This document shows positions 28,801 through 39,992 of a stretch of DNA of 64,000 bases, piece after piece. Each line of letters begins with the position of its first letter. Position 1 is the first letter of the stretch. The notes beneath the pieces were generated by a model. That model saw only the letters and a list, made by a program, of their open reading frames with translations, made no database searches and was not told where the DNA came from. The stretch comes from Steinernema hermaphroditum (Eukaryota; Nematoda; Chromadorea; Rhabditida; Steinernematidae): the NCBI GenBank assembly GCA_030435675.1, contig CM059625.1, positions 14,260,001 through 14,324,000 on the forward strand, in the 5' to 3' direction. Position numbers and translations under genes: made by a program.

Positions 28801-31570
28801 TAAAAGGCCATATTGTAGTCCTCCATGCCGAATACCTATCTAGCCGTCAAACTGCGTAAATTTTCTTCGCAAACAGCTTCCAAACCACGCAAAACACCGT
28901 TATCTGCGTCGAGAATTGCATAAGTGCACAAGTGAGATCATTTAAGCGTTTATGGGCATCACTTGCCCTTCAAAACTTAGAACCCCAACTTGACCTGTTT
29001 TCTTGCCCGGGTCCTGGAACGATCCGGAATACGGTATTTTCGGCTTTTTTCATCACCACCACGTCTTAGAGCGTATGCGAAAACCCTCCATATGTTTTAT
29101 TCCATGAAAAATGGAGTACTTTTCAAAATATTTGTGGATCTTGAAAAATCCCATGAAAAACTGCCTTTTTCCATTGTAAATTCCATGGTACGTGGCATAT
29201 CGTGAAATACGTTGAAAGATACATCATTTTTCATGGAATAAAACATATGGAGGGTTTTCGCATACGCTCTAAGACGTGGTGGTGATGAAAAAAGCCGAAA
29301 ATACCGTATTCCGGATCGTTCCAGGACCCGGGCAAGAAAACAGGTCAAGTTGGGGTTCTAAGTTTTGAAGGGCAAGTGATGCCCATAAACGCTTAAATGA
29401 TCTCACTTGTGCACTTATGCAATTCTCGACGCAGATAACGGTGTTTTGCGTGGTTTGGAAGCTGTTTGCGAAGAAAATTTACGCAGTTTGACGGCTAGAT
29501 AGGTATTCGGCATGGAGGACTACAATATGGCCTTTTACGACATCTTTTGAGCACGGGTCGCGGCCCACCACTCACAAAACAACCCTGGAACGCCGTAGAA
29601 TTATGAATAACAGTGAACCTGAAGCAAAACGAACGCAAAAAACAGAAAACAGCGAATTATTCGTTGGGTGGACGTATCATTTCTGGACAGCAATCTGGGC
29701 CTATTTTTAAAAAAACCATATTTTTTTCACCAACCTCCAACACCGAACTCCGAACGTTCTATGCTAAGTACCGTTATTTTGGCTGCTCTTTCAAATGGTG
29801 GATGTTACAGTTTGTCAAAGTTCGTTAATCGCGAGATATGCGAGAAAAAAGAGGTGGACGTATCATTACTGGACGCACTGTATGCTCTACTAGCTCATTT
29901 CGTCTTCATGGAAATAGATGCCAAATGTTGAAAATAACCTCTAAATTCATATAGTGTATTGCCCTAGATCGTATCTACGGTGGCTCTCCACTTCAGTTCA
30001 CAGATTCGTGATACATTTTTTCATGCTCAGCTACTAATCGTCACTGTACTCCATAAAGCGCAAAATAAGGAAATTCTACTGAATTCAATTTCAGATCTAC
30101 TCATCAGTACAAACAATTCTGTTTCGCTTAAGATGCAAGTAGGTGAGTGTCCAAACCTCAGAGATCAAACTTTGATACGACATTTGCCGCTATATCATCT
30201 TATCTCTTATGCAAATTTCGCGATAACGTCACTGTTCGGGTGAACAGAATGTTCTCCTGAACTTTGAACGTGAGATCAGAGAAATGATCTTAGGCACGAG
30301 AGCGACACCTACCAATATAATCGTCGGAAACGGTAGACAACGGTACATAATTCCGAACGCATTATTAACAGTTACTTTAGTGGGAAATGGGCAAAAGCAA
30401 CCTAGTTTTCCGAAAATATGCTATTTCCGTGAACAGAAACGTAATCGCCTACCACGATAAAAAAGGTACTTTGGACTGTAAGGTTATGGGGAAATTCCAG
30501 TTACACAGGTCGTCCTGCGCCCTTTGCACCTGTATTTGATGAAGCTCTTTGAAGTTCTCTTACAATTACGAGTAACATTATTTCATCTCAATTAATATGC
30601 GAATGTGCTCAGTAACGGCTATCGTTTTACATGATGTACGAAACGAATTTCCGCCATAAGACAAAACAGTCATTAATAAACATACCAGCTCGCTGTTGCT
30701 CTTTCAAAGTTGAGTCGTATTTAAACGAATCATCATCCACCACTCGAGCTTTCCGTTCGAGTTCTTTCAACCTCAGTCGGAAGTCATGATTCGTCTCCGT
30801 GTGTTCTTCGATCTGCTTTTGCAGTTTCTCTTTTTCGGACTGCAACTTCGTTCTGCTTTTTGCGTTGCTAGCTTGGGTCGCTTTTTGCTTTTTGACGGTT
30901 GCCAGCTGGAATGTGTGAGTGGAAATAGATTTCACAACAACGAATATAACAGTGCAGTTAGTATAGTGTTTGGATGCCATTCTTCGATTTCTTTTGAACG
31001 AACGTTTATCTGTCTGATGGGTAAATTGGAACAGAAAAGTACAAGATTGCTAAAATTCGCATTTACCTAAATGGTCTTGCGATTGCACAATGTTTCGTGT
31101 TTTGGAGTAATCGCTCCTTTCATCAATTTCACGCACATCTCAACAAATTCATAAGTCAAATTCATACCGTACTCTTTGTTTAGAAGACCATGCATAGCTA
31201 CAAATTTCAGCACCAATTTAGTGAGTACCTCGTTGAAAAATAAAACTTTGATCGGTCCCATGATGTTCATGCTGGACGCTTGATCATCACGAGCGCTTAC
31301 CTGCTCGCTGACAAGCGCCTCGAGCTGATAGCTGAGCTTCCGGAGATACTCTTCAAGATTGCTATGGTAGTTCTGTAGTCGTGCCTGTAAACAAAACAAC
31401 GCGTCAGAAAACCGCGTGCACTTCGGACCCAATCGGGCGTTGGGGGAATGATTGATCGCAGATTAGGAAACGATAACGCAGTCCGTCTGCTGTTGGGAAC
31501 AAAAAACCGTACCTACCGTCTTAGTTGGTGCAGCAACGATCGGCGGCAGATGCGCGCCATTGTTGTACAT
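25872..31570 (-). CDS. Coiled-coil protein, 627 residues, function unknown
   Basis: Thirteen exons in consistent phase: 31517-31570, 31301-31384, 30686-30905, 28231-28397, 27932-28179, 27808-27889, 27507-27698, 27359-27463, 27167-27310, 27021-27120, 26293-26441, 26106-26258, 25872-26057. The start MYNNGAHLPPIVAAPTK leads directly into heptad-rich sequence (ARLQNYHSNLEEYLRKLSYQ), and nearly the whole protein is charged coiled coil with short breaks. No enzymatic motif, signal peptide or membrane segment is visible. The intron after exon 28231-28397 starts with GC (CAG/GCAAGA), a recognised minor donor class. The exon 28397 acceptor and the 34-nt intron 26259-26292 are the least certain joints. 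A structural or cytoskeletal role is only an inference from composition. Confidence 0.8.
28458..29880. mobile_element. Foldback Tc1/mariner-like non-autonomous element with IR/DR ends
   Basis: Two arms of about 660 bp, nearly perfect inverted copies, flank a centre of about 100 bp. The ends read CAGTGCGTCCAG and its complement, and TA lies immediately outside each end (28456-28457 and 29881-29882), as expected for TA target duplication. Within each arm a motif GTCCAGWAATGATACGTCC occurs twice in the same orientation, at the tip and 186 bp inward (28464 and 28650 on the left), which is the IR/DR layout of some Tc1-type transposons. No transposase frame exists, so the element is non-autonomous. 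It sits in the intron of the coiled-coil gene between exons 30686-30905 and 28231-28397. High arm identity suggests recent insertion or gene conversion. Confidence 0.85.
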
Positions 31571-32300
31571 TCGAAATTGCGACGACTACGGCGAAAATAG
31601 AAGGCACACGGAGGGGCACACACCTTGCCGAATACACCGCCGGCGCTTGACCACTTTTCAACGCTTCACTGCGCGCGTTGCTATATTGTGCCGAGTGTAT
31701 CTCTTTGTCGTCGTGGTAGCGACGTCCCTTTTCGCTTATTATGTAGTTCTGTCCCGGCAGGGCACGTGAACGATACAAGTGCGTTCGCGGAAGGGAAGTT
31801 AGTGTATACATGTAAGCTATACTTTGAAAACTAAATCTGCCTTCGTTTCGGATCAGTGCTTCTTTAATATCTTATATTTACAGTTCATAGCCTATTTGAA
31901 TATTGTAGAATTTAGTGTGCTTCAAAACCTGACTCACAGCTGAATCGAGTATGAAAAATCGGCACGCCTTTTCATCGTAATATAATGGTGGAAGTTGTGG
32001 TCATTATTGTACTATGAACCCGATTTCGGGGACCATCTATCTTTCACGTTCCATTGGGAAATGTGCCATAAATAGCGGCAGCTTGTAAGTTCAACTTACT
32101 TCTTGTGATTGAGTCGTAAATAAACACCTCTTAGTATGATGCAGAGCTATAATTGGTACCCACGTGACCGCAGTCAATCCGCCGCAATGACAAGTGCACG
32201 ACAACTCAGTCCGATCAAAAATTGTTTTTTGTTTCTGTGTTGTGTGCGACGTGGATACCACGTGAACATCTGTACTTCATCTACACATTCCAGATGACAG
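31571..32300. other. Intergenic between coiled-coil gene and glutamine synthetase 1
   Basis: Non-coding. It would hold the promoter of the leftward coiled-coil gene and the 3' flank of the glutamine synthetase gene. Three CACGTG palindromes occur at 31763, 32161 and 32259. Confidence 0.6.
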
Positions 32301-32306
32301 TTTATT
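32301..32306 (-). terminator. Polyadenylation signal, glutamine synthetase 1
   Basis: AATAAA on the minus strand about 97 bases after the stop codon at 32403. Confidence 0.6.
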
Positions 32307-32402
32307 TTTTCATTGGTCTATTTATATGTACAGCACAAAAATAGATGTTAAGGGATGGGCTGATGGACGTAGATAAAGAAATGGCGACTTGGATTAATTA
32401 AG

Positions 32403-34457
32403 TTAGTGGGCGACACCGTTACAGACGCCGTTGGTAATGCCGTTCGCGTGGCCATTACTCACGCCGTTGCAGAGACCGTTCTGCACAGGTTCCTTCTTTT
32501 TCGCGATGATTTCGAACTCTTCTTCTTCGGAGCCGTAACATCTCGAGAGACGACGCTCCTTCAGACAGCAGGTGCGGGTCAGGGCTCCGGTGACGCAGTA
32601 GGGGTCGCAGTTAGAAGACGGGCGGCGATCCTCGAAGTATCCCTGAATGTATACTGTATTCAGGCGTCCTTGATTGAAAGATTAGTTTGCAAGCCTTCTG
32701 AATCTTATAGAGAAAGGTACAGTATGCAATGTGTTTTCTGCAAAAACATCTGTGCAAAATCGAGTGGCGAAACCTGTTTACAGTTAAAGCAGCCAATCAC
32801 TCAGCTGATAGGAGCGATTCGTTTTTCTCTAGCCTACAGTCTAACGTGACCTCTGCCTCTCACGTGCAGACACTGATAGTCATTGTGATTTTTGACTAGT
32901 TCCTGATCGGTACTTAGGGAAGAACGCCGAGTGAAGTGACTCACGGCTCGCAAAGCTCACCTTCTGGTCAAGATGGGTCTGGGCGGGGACACGGATTGAC
33001 ACGGCTCTCGAGGCGACTCCCCAGGAGAACTTGTTGATGGAAGCGGTCTCGTGCTTTCCAGTAAGGCGACGCTCGTTGTCGCGGCCCTCCCGAGGGTCGT
33101 AGTAGGCGATATGGGCGCGGTGAACCTTGCTGAGACGCTCGATGGCTTCGACGATCACGCTGTATCCGCCGTCCTTGCGCATGGCAAGAGTGCTGAAGTT
33201 GGTGTGGCATCCGGCGCCGTTCCAGTCTCCCTCAATGGGCTTCGGGTCGAAGGAAATGCCAAGTCCGAATTCTTCGGCAACGCGGTGGAGGATGAAGCGG
33301 GCCATCCAGAGGTGGTCTCCCATTTCGATTCCTTCACAGGGGCCAACTTGGAACTCCCACTAAATACGCAGCTCGGCAATTTAAAAACAGGAGCTCAGCT
33401 ACCTGTCCAGGCATGACTTCGGCGTTGGTTCCGCAGATCTTGATACCGGCATAAATGCAAGCGGCGTAGTGAGCTTCAACGAGATCGCGGCCGAAGACCT
33501 TGTTGGTTCCGACACCACAGTAGTAGGGTCCCTGAGGGCCTGGGAATCCCTGCTTGGGCCATCCGAAAATGGCACCATCGGCATCAAGAATAGCGTACTC
33601 CTGTTCCATGCCGAACCACGGAATCTGTTCTTTTGCGGTCTCCATCACTTTAGCACATTGGAAGCGATGGTTCGTCGCTGTAAACGTTGTATAGCATACA
33701 AATGCTCGGGAGGCAAATGTTGATTACGGTGAGGCAGGCCGTCTTTGTCGTACGTCTCGCACATAACGAGCTTATTGGGTTTAAGGGTGAACGGGTCGTC
33801 GAACATGGCGACAGGGTGCAGGAAGACGTCCGAGTGTTCACCGCTAGCTTGGTTGGTGGAGGATCCGTCGAAGTTCCATATGGGAAGTTCTGAAATAGCT
33901 TCGTTAACCTTCGGATATGATATTCATTTGCACCCAGAGCTACAAGAGGATAAGTAGAATGGTAGTCATGCTCGCCCCTTTGCCAACTGGTTTTTTTTGC
34001 TACCGTAGTCTGGAGACGTCACAACCGGTCGTGCTCAGTCACGTGGGCATGTGAGCGCTCTGTGTGACCTTTGCTCAGTCACGTGACTATTGATACTGTA
34101 TTTTTGGAGCAACAAAACGTCATCACCACCGCTAAAGAACGCACAGCTTTTGTGTAAAAAAATTCGAATGCCACCAGTCCTATAGCTACATTATACCGTA
34201 TCTTTTTCCGCATGGCTGAAACCCTCAATTTAAATATCTTCTCCACGCTATCCTAATCATCTCACATTGAAAAGAAAGCTCTTACCATCGACGGATTTAG
34301 GAACACTGGTCAGAGTCCGGGTTTTGCATCTAAGGTGCTCGCCAGATCCATCAATCCAAACGTAGGTGCACTGGCAGATGTTCTCGTCCAGCTGGAGGGC
34401 TTGGAATCGGGCGGCCACGGCCTTGTCGGTTTTGAACATATCCCGGTAGTTCATCAT
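32403..34457 (-). CDS. Glutamine synthetase (copy 1, with Asn-Gly tail)
   Basis: Converts glutamate, ammonia and ATP to glutamine in the cytosol. Exons 34286-34457, 33728-33889, 33403-33677, 32961-33359, 32403-32642 give 415 residues with consistent phases; a second ATG three bases on (34454) may be the start. Signature regions are [17 protein letters not shown], the beta-grasp end [64 protein letters not shown] and the C-terminal [13 protein letters not shown]. Differences from the usual sequence are NQASGE where STGQA normally follows, and FSWGVA instead of FSAGVA. The last exon adds an extension with six Asn-Gly pairs. A splice acceptor 17 bases before the start suggests a 5' UTR intron or trans-splicing. 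Introns 1 and 4 contain CACGTG sites. Confidence 0.96.
34078..34087. promoter_or_regulatory. Perfect CLEAR-type palindrome
   Basis: GTCACGTGAC in intron 1 of glutamine synthetase 1, embedded in CTCAGTCACGTGACT. The same CTCAGTCACGTG core occurs 40 bases upstream at 34034. Confidence 0.7.
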
Positions 34458-35244
34458 CGTTGTTGTTTTGCGGTCTGCAGGCAGAAGACGGAAGAGAAGA
34501 AGATCTGCAAATACGGTGGATGAGTGGAGGAGTCGGAGACGATAACGGGCTGTCGCTGCAATGTGGTAACGTGGCGACCAAGTGCAGCGCTCTTCACACT
34601 TTTCGAGACCGCCGTGGACTTTGGACCTCGCACGCCCGCGCGCACATCCGCGTCCGCACAATAATAACAATGATCGTTTAGGCAAGAAGAAGCATAAAGA
34701 TCACGTGGCGCTCACATGGGCTCCCATCTGTCCATTTGCTGCAGGCAAATGAGCCAGACTGGATGTCGTGGAGCCGCTTTGAGAGAAGGACAGCCTCTAA
34801 GGGTCAAAATCCAATTCTAGCGCTGTAAAATCACACTCAGATTGAGTAAGTCAGGTGCGGCCCTTAGCGATCACCGTTGCGCTGCAATGGGGATGGGAGA
34901 GTACAATCCGAAAGTACAGCGTCCGACGAGGCGGCGACGCTTATCACTTCGTTTTGAAAGGTAGCTAAAATAGAGGGCTCGCTATCAGTGTTCTTTGCTA
35001 TCTGACGCGGCCGCCAACTCAGCGCCAAATCAGGCAGTCAAGCACCTCCTCGCGGTCTACATCACAAGGAGCAAAGTCGACAGAAAAACGAGCGCCACGT
35101 GAAAGCAATGGCCTCAGAGCTGCATGCCTCTGGTTCTTATACCGTCGTGTGGATCTGAAGTCCGGCCCAGACTGTAGGCGGAGCAACTGCACACGGTGAC
35201 GAGATCAACTAACCATCTGCGGTTGAAATTCTGCCGACCACTCA

Positions 35245-35254
35245 GTCACGTGAC
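35245..35254. promoter_or_regulatory. Perfect CLEAR-type palindrome
   Basis: GTCACGTGAC within CTCAGTCACGTGACT. It matches the site at 34074-34094 over 21 bases with one difference, so the conserved block is longer than the E-box itself. Confidence 0.7.
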
Positions 35255-36467
35255 TGTTGATCGTCGGTTCAGATGTCACACAAACTTTGCATATCAGCAG
35301 GACAAAGGGTAACCGGAGACGTGAATCGGTCACAGCAGTCATTGTTCGAAGACCACTCAGAGCATTTATCAACTTTATGCCCTTCGTTTCCGAGGCGTTC
35401 CCAACATTTGCATAAACACTAAAAGGCACTGAGTTGCAGTTAAATTTAACGACTTCTATATTTAGGAGCTCACATACGCGGCGCTATCGTACTCGTACGT
35501 GCGAAATGAACCAAATATGGGAACAATTAGTGCGATCAACAAAAATGTTGACGTCAAATCAGCGTGATCATCGTTCGGAGCACATTCGCGCGTTCTGTCA
35601 CGTGAAAAGCAATCGGAAATTTTGCACCAAAGAACCTTGAACACGCGCACCATTTCTGTTTGCTACCTGCGCGTGCCATGACCGTTTCAAAAACAAATGC
35701 TTCGTAGAATATAAAAAGGAATTAAGCCTCAATAGTCAACTCTTTAAACTATTAGAACGAATCAACAAAATGAAATCAACTGTTATCGGATGTGCGTGAA
35801 TTTGGAATTATGTGCCAATGCAGTGGATGCAGTCCACGTGAAGTTTACCGTCACGTGGTGCAAAAATGAGTCGTATCTCAGTTCAGTTGATGATCTGGAC
35901 ATAAATATTTCTTGAAGTGTTATCCTGCTAATCAAAATTTGTATTTCCTGTGGTCCTTATGACGTTTGGCTGAACTTTGAACCACAAACAATCACGTGAC
36001 TTCCCAACCTCAGTCTGAGTCTTTGCAAAGCAAATATGATCTTCATGGTCTTGTGTATTTGGATAATCTGAACTATACGAACACGAGAATCACTCTATTT
36101 GCGCTTCCTCACACACATTTGCTTCCATCGTTCATTTCTTTCATTTATCAAATGTTTGTCTCCATGTAAACAAAACACAGCATGACTCAGGCGCTTTCAC
36201 GTGCATCTTTTGGTCTTTGCGTTGAGCAGTGCAAAGTGCTGTGCAATGAAATTCACGTGAAGTCCTTATAGCCGAACGGGCCGCCAGAATTACACCTTTC
36301 TCAGAGAACTTTGCTCTGTTCACTTCCGTAACGCTTTCTAGTTTAACGGATTTCTAGCAACTGGTTTGCCGTTAGTTGTTCATGTTGTAACGTACTGCTG
36401 TCGCTCCGAAAAAAAAACTGTTTTCGTAAAATAGCACAATTATGAGTCGAACCTTGACCCACTGAGA

Positions 36468-36477
36468 GTCACGTGAC
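36468..36477. promoter_or_regulatory. Perfect CLEAR-type palindrome
   Basis: GTCACGTGAC between the two glutamine synthetase genes; flanks differ from the other two perfect sites. Confidence 0.7.
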
Positions 36478-38386
36478 CTGTTGTTCTTTTGCATTAAGCA
36501 TTAAAGTCCAGAACGAAATCGACGGTTTACGACGGTGCACTCATAAAACGACCGAGTGAAAACAAGGAAAAAGGTGTAGACCGAGGTTATCATTTAAACA
36601 TAGCGCCCGATCGCTAAAAATACGTGGAGCTGATGATCAGTGATCATCGATTCGAATGCTAGCACGTCGTGACCTTATTTGCTACTTCGGTATCTTTGAA
36701 CGCTGCTGCACTTGATCACGCGAGGTCAAACTACAGATTCTAGGCTGATCTTCGACGACCACAACAATGTGACACCTGATGTAATAGAAAACAACGATAC
36801 ATTTGAGGGACAGTAGTAAGAGTGATGAAGGGAAAGAACGAACAGGAGAGAAAAAAAATTGAAAATTCGCAAATTACATATAATTCGGAGTGCACTGCGT
36901 GATTAAGCATCATTCAAGCTGTAATGATATGAATTACCAGAAAGTGCAAAATTCAATTTTGGATTATTAAATCCTTCGAATTTTCTTTGTCTTTGGCTTG
37001 AAGTGCGTAGAATTCCAAAACGCCCTTTTGCACTCGACCTACACTTCAATATGTGCACAGTTTTTTGTTCTTTCCGAACGAATTTGGCGTTGAAATCGGC
37101 GCTCGCAGCAATGACGAGTTCGCGTCTTCCAATCAAGGACCAACCGGAGGAAGCATTTTGATGTCTGCAATGCACTTCCATCGATTAGCTGTCCTACGGC
37201 GATGACTGCATCCGAGATAACGGCGAAGAGTTCAGCAGACGTACAGTCCTCGTTCGATCGGTGGCACTTTCATCGCTCACTCAAAAACAGAGAACGCTCA
37301 AAGCGGAGGACAAACGGGCCGCACGTGATCGCGGCGTGAAGCCGGCGAGTCTCGTGGACTCTGAGCGGCGGAAGATGGCGCCGACGGTGACTGGGATTTG
37401 CAAAGCAGTTGTCTAAGTGAACGAGCGGTCAAAGACCTTCTTCAGCCTAAGCAGATGTAATTACACGTTTGCAGATTTGATGGAAGACGAAAGGGTCGAG
37501 CGCTAACATTCGAAGCGCCGATGATATTGCTATTTATCTTTCGCGCTAAATTATACAGCCCGCTTAATGTTGTTCGGAATGTATCGATGGGCTGTTGTTC
37601 GAACACAAGGGCACAATCGTATTTGTGTTCGGGCGAAGATCGCGAGACTGCTGTTGGGGACAGTGGAGGTGGACCGCACTAGCACTGCGAATCACTCACC
37701 AACAGACTATCATAAGTAATGAACAAAATCTAGCCTTATCGACACAAACCCTTAAGAATGGCTAGCTTTGTCGGTGCAAATCGTTGTCTCTAGCACTTCA
37801 CGGTGATGTGTAGCGCTAAAATATGGCACATTTGTGGCTGTGGTGTTGTAGAGGTGATCAAGAAAGACGTAGCTTTGTCACGGTATCTTTAATTTTTGAA
37901 GGTCAGAAAGATCTTTGCGAGCAAATGAAGTTGCGAAACAGGTTCCTGTGAAGAACACGTGGACCAGACGTGGACCGTCGGTACACGTGACAGATGCTAA
38001 GCGGGCAATTCACACAGAAGGTAGAACAGTCGTTCATGCTGTCAGCTGATTGAACGGAAATTCGAAAAAGGGGGCACAAACATTTGCTTCTAGGTACAGA
38101 TACCTCGAGAATATCTTCTCTCATTTGGAAACTTCCGATGTGAAGTGATCGACTGAGCAGAGACATTAACCGCAAATCATAGTCGTGAAAAGCCAAAGAT
38201 GTCATATCGGTGATACTGCAGCTATATGATGCAGTGACTCTGGATTTCCAAGGCCATAAGATACTCAGGAACCAATTAGATGAACTAGTTCATTTCACAT
38301 TCTCAACTGTGTTATTATGCTCAACAGTGATTCTGAGCTGCGGTGTATTTCGTTATAAACAATAAACACAGAATAGTCCGTATGTA

Positions 38387-38392
38387 TTTATT
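38387..38392 (-). terminator. Polyadenylation signal, glutamine synthetase 2
   Basis: AATAAA on the minus strand 136 bases after the stop codon at 38528. Confidence 0.55.
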
Positions 38393-38527
38393 TTATAAAT
38401 TTCACAAGATAGAACGCACCCGCGCTTGGGATGCGAATGGAGACGAATAAACGGAACATAAGTAATAAAAAAAAGAAATGCTTGAATGCTATGTACAATG
38501 AGTGGATTGGCAACAATGAGTATCGGA

Positions 38528-39990
38528 TCACTGAGTTCCGCAGCTGGAAGCATTGTCTTCGTGCTTGCTGGTCACGGCAGTCGCCTCTGTTTTAGGAGAG
38601 ATCGAGAGCTCCTTTGTGACTTCGATAAACTCTTCGCTGCTACTTCCATAGCAGCGGGAGAGTCGACGCTCGTTCAAACAGCAGGTGCGAATGATCGCTC
38701 CGGTCACGGCGTACGGATCACAGTTGGATGAAGGACGCCGGTCCTCGAAGTAACCCTGCAAGAATGGAAACTTTTAGTACTGCAAGTGAGCGCACTTTTG
38801 CACCTTCTGATCTTTGAAAGTTTGCGCGGGGATGCGAATGGAGACAGCGCGAGACGCGACGCCAGCGGAGAATTCGTTGATCGACGCGGTCTCGTGCTGT
38901 CCGGTCAGACGACGCTCGTTATCGCGACCTCCCTGAGGGTCGTAGTAGCCAATGTGCGTCTGATGAGCTTTCTCGAGACGTGCGATGGCGGCCTCGATGG
39001 CTTTGTAGCCGCCATCCTGGCGCATCTCTTCCGTGCTGAAGTTGGTGTGACAGCCGGCGCCATTCCAGTCACCCGGGATGGGCTTGGGATCGAGGGTGAT
39101 GGTGACTCCGAAGTCTTCAGCGACACGATGCAGGATAAAGCGAGACATACAGAGTTGATCGCCCATTTCGATTCCTTCACATGGGCCAACCTGGTACTCC
39201 CACTGAAATAAAAATGTTGCAAAGGGTTGCTTCCTTAGCGATAAGAAAGATAGCGATGTTCGCAGTCCTTACAAAGAGCTTTTTTTGATTCAATTACTAT
39301 GTTAGTTTCAAGTGCTCAACATCTAGACTTACCTGCCCAGGCATAGTTTCCGCATTGGTGCCGCTGATCTGGATTCCGGCATAAAGGCAGGCCGAGTAGT
39401 GTGCTTCGACGATATCTCTGGCAAAAACCTTTTGGGGTCCAACTCCGCAGTAGTACGGTCCCTGAGGCCCTGGGAATCCATGCTTCGGCCATCCGAAAAC
39501 CTGTCCGTCAGCGTCGAGCATTGTGTACTCCTGCTCCATGCCGAACCACGGCTTCAAGGTCTTCGCTTTGCTCATTACCTTAGCACACTTATAGCGATGG
39601 TTTGTAGCTGCAAATAGGAACAAACGTCATACATGCTAACTTCTAATATGTCTTACCATGTGGCCGCCCAGTGTTATCATATGTTTCACACATGACAAGC
39701 AGGCAGTTGCCCATGCGAAATGGGTCACGATACATTGCAACAGGCTTCAAGAAAACGTCGGAGTTGGCTCCGGTTGCTTGACCAGTGGAAGAGCCGTCGA
39801 AGTTCCATTCTGGCAGTTCCTCGACCGACTTGGGATATGTGGAGATCGTACGGGATTTGCAGCGGAGGTGCTCGCCGGTACCGTCGATCCAGACGTAGGT
39901 GGCGACGCAGTCGGAGAGGTTCTTACCGAGTTGGTAGTACCGTTCAGCGATCGATTTGTCGGTTTTGAATGTATCACGGTGGATATGCAT
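38528..39990 (-). CDS. Glutamine synthetase (copy 2)
   Basis: Same enzyme family as copy 1. Exons 39657-39990, 39333-39607, 38804-39202, 38528-38755 give 411 residues. The middle two exons have exactly the same lengths (275 and 399 nt) and phases as their counterparts in copy 1, while the first exon is unbroken where copy 1 has an intron, so one intron was lost or gained after duplication. Active-site regions are intact: [81 protein letters not shown]. The C-terminal tail after RRLSRCYG is Ser/Thr/Glu-rich and lacks the Asn-Gly repeats. TAAG directly precedes the ATG, consistent with trans-splicing at the start codon. Confidence 0.96.
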
Positions 39991-39992
39991 CT

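Larger units (their letters stand above)
33890..37989. promoter_or_regulatory. Dense cluster of CACGTG (E-box/CLEAR) sites
   Basis: CACGTG begins at 34040, 34080, 34702, 35096, 35247, 35599, 35835, 35852, 35993, 36198, 36254, 36470, 37322, 37956 and 37984; others lie at 31763, 32161, 32259 and 32861. Twelve fall within 34.0-36.5 kb, where chance would give about one every 4 kb. The motif is the binding site of bHLH-zip factors (TFEB/HLH-30, Mondo/Mlx, Myc/Max, USF families). The first two lie in intron 1 of glutamine synthetase 1; the rest are between the two synthetase genes. The coordinates span from intron 1 to the last site. Confidence 0.85.
34458..38386. other. Intergenic between the two glutamine synthetase genes
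   Basis: No coding frame is supported. It contains the 5' flank of copy 1, the 3' flank of copy 2 and most of the CACGTG cluster. The 37.19-37.42 kb stretch is GC-rich and could hold a promoter or non-coding exon. Confidence 0.6.
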
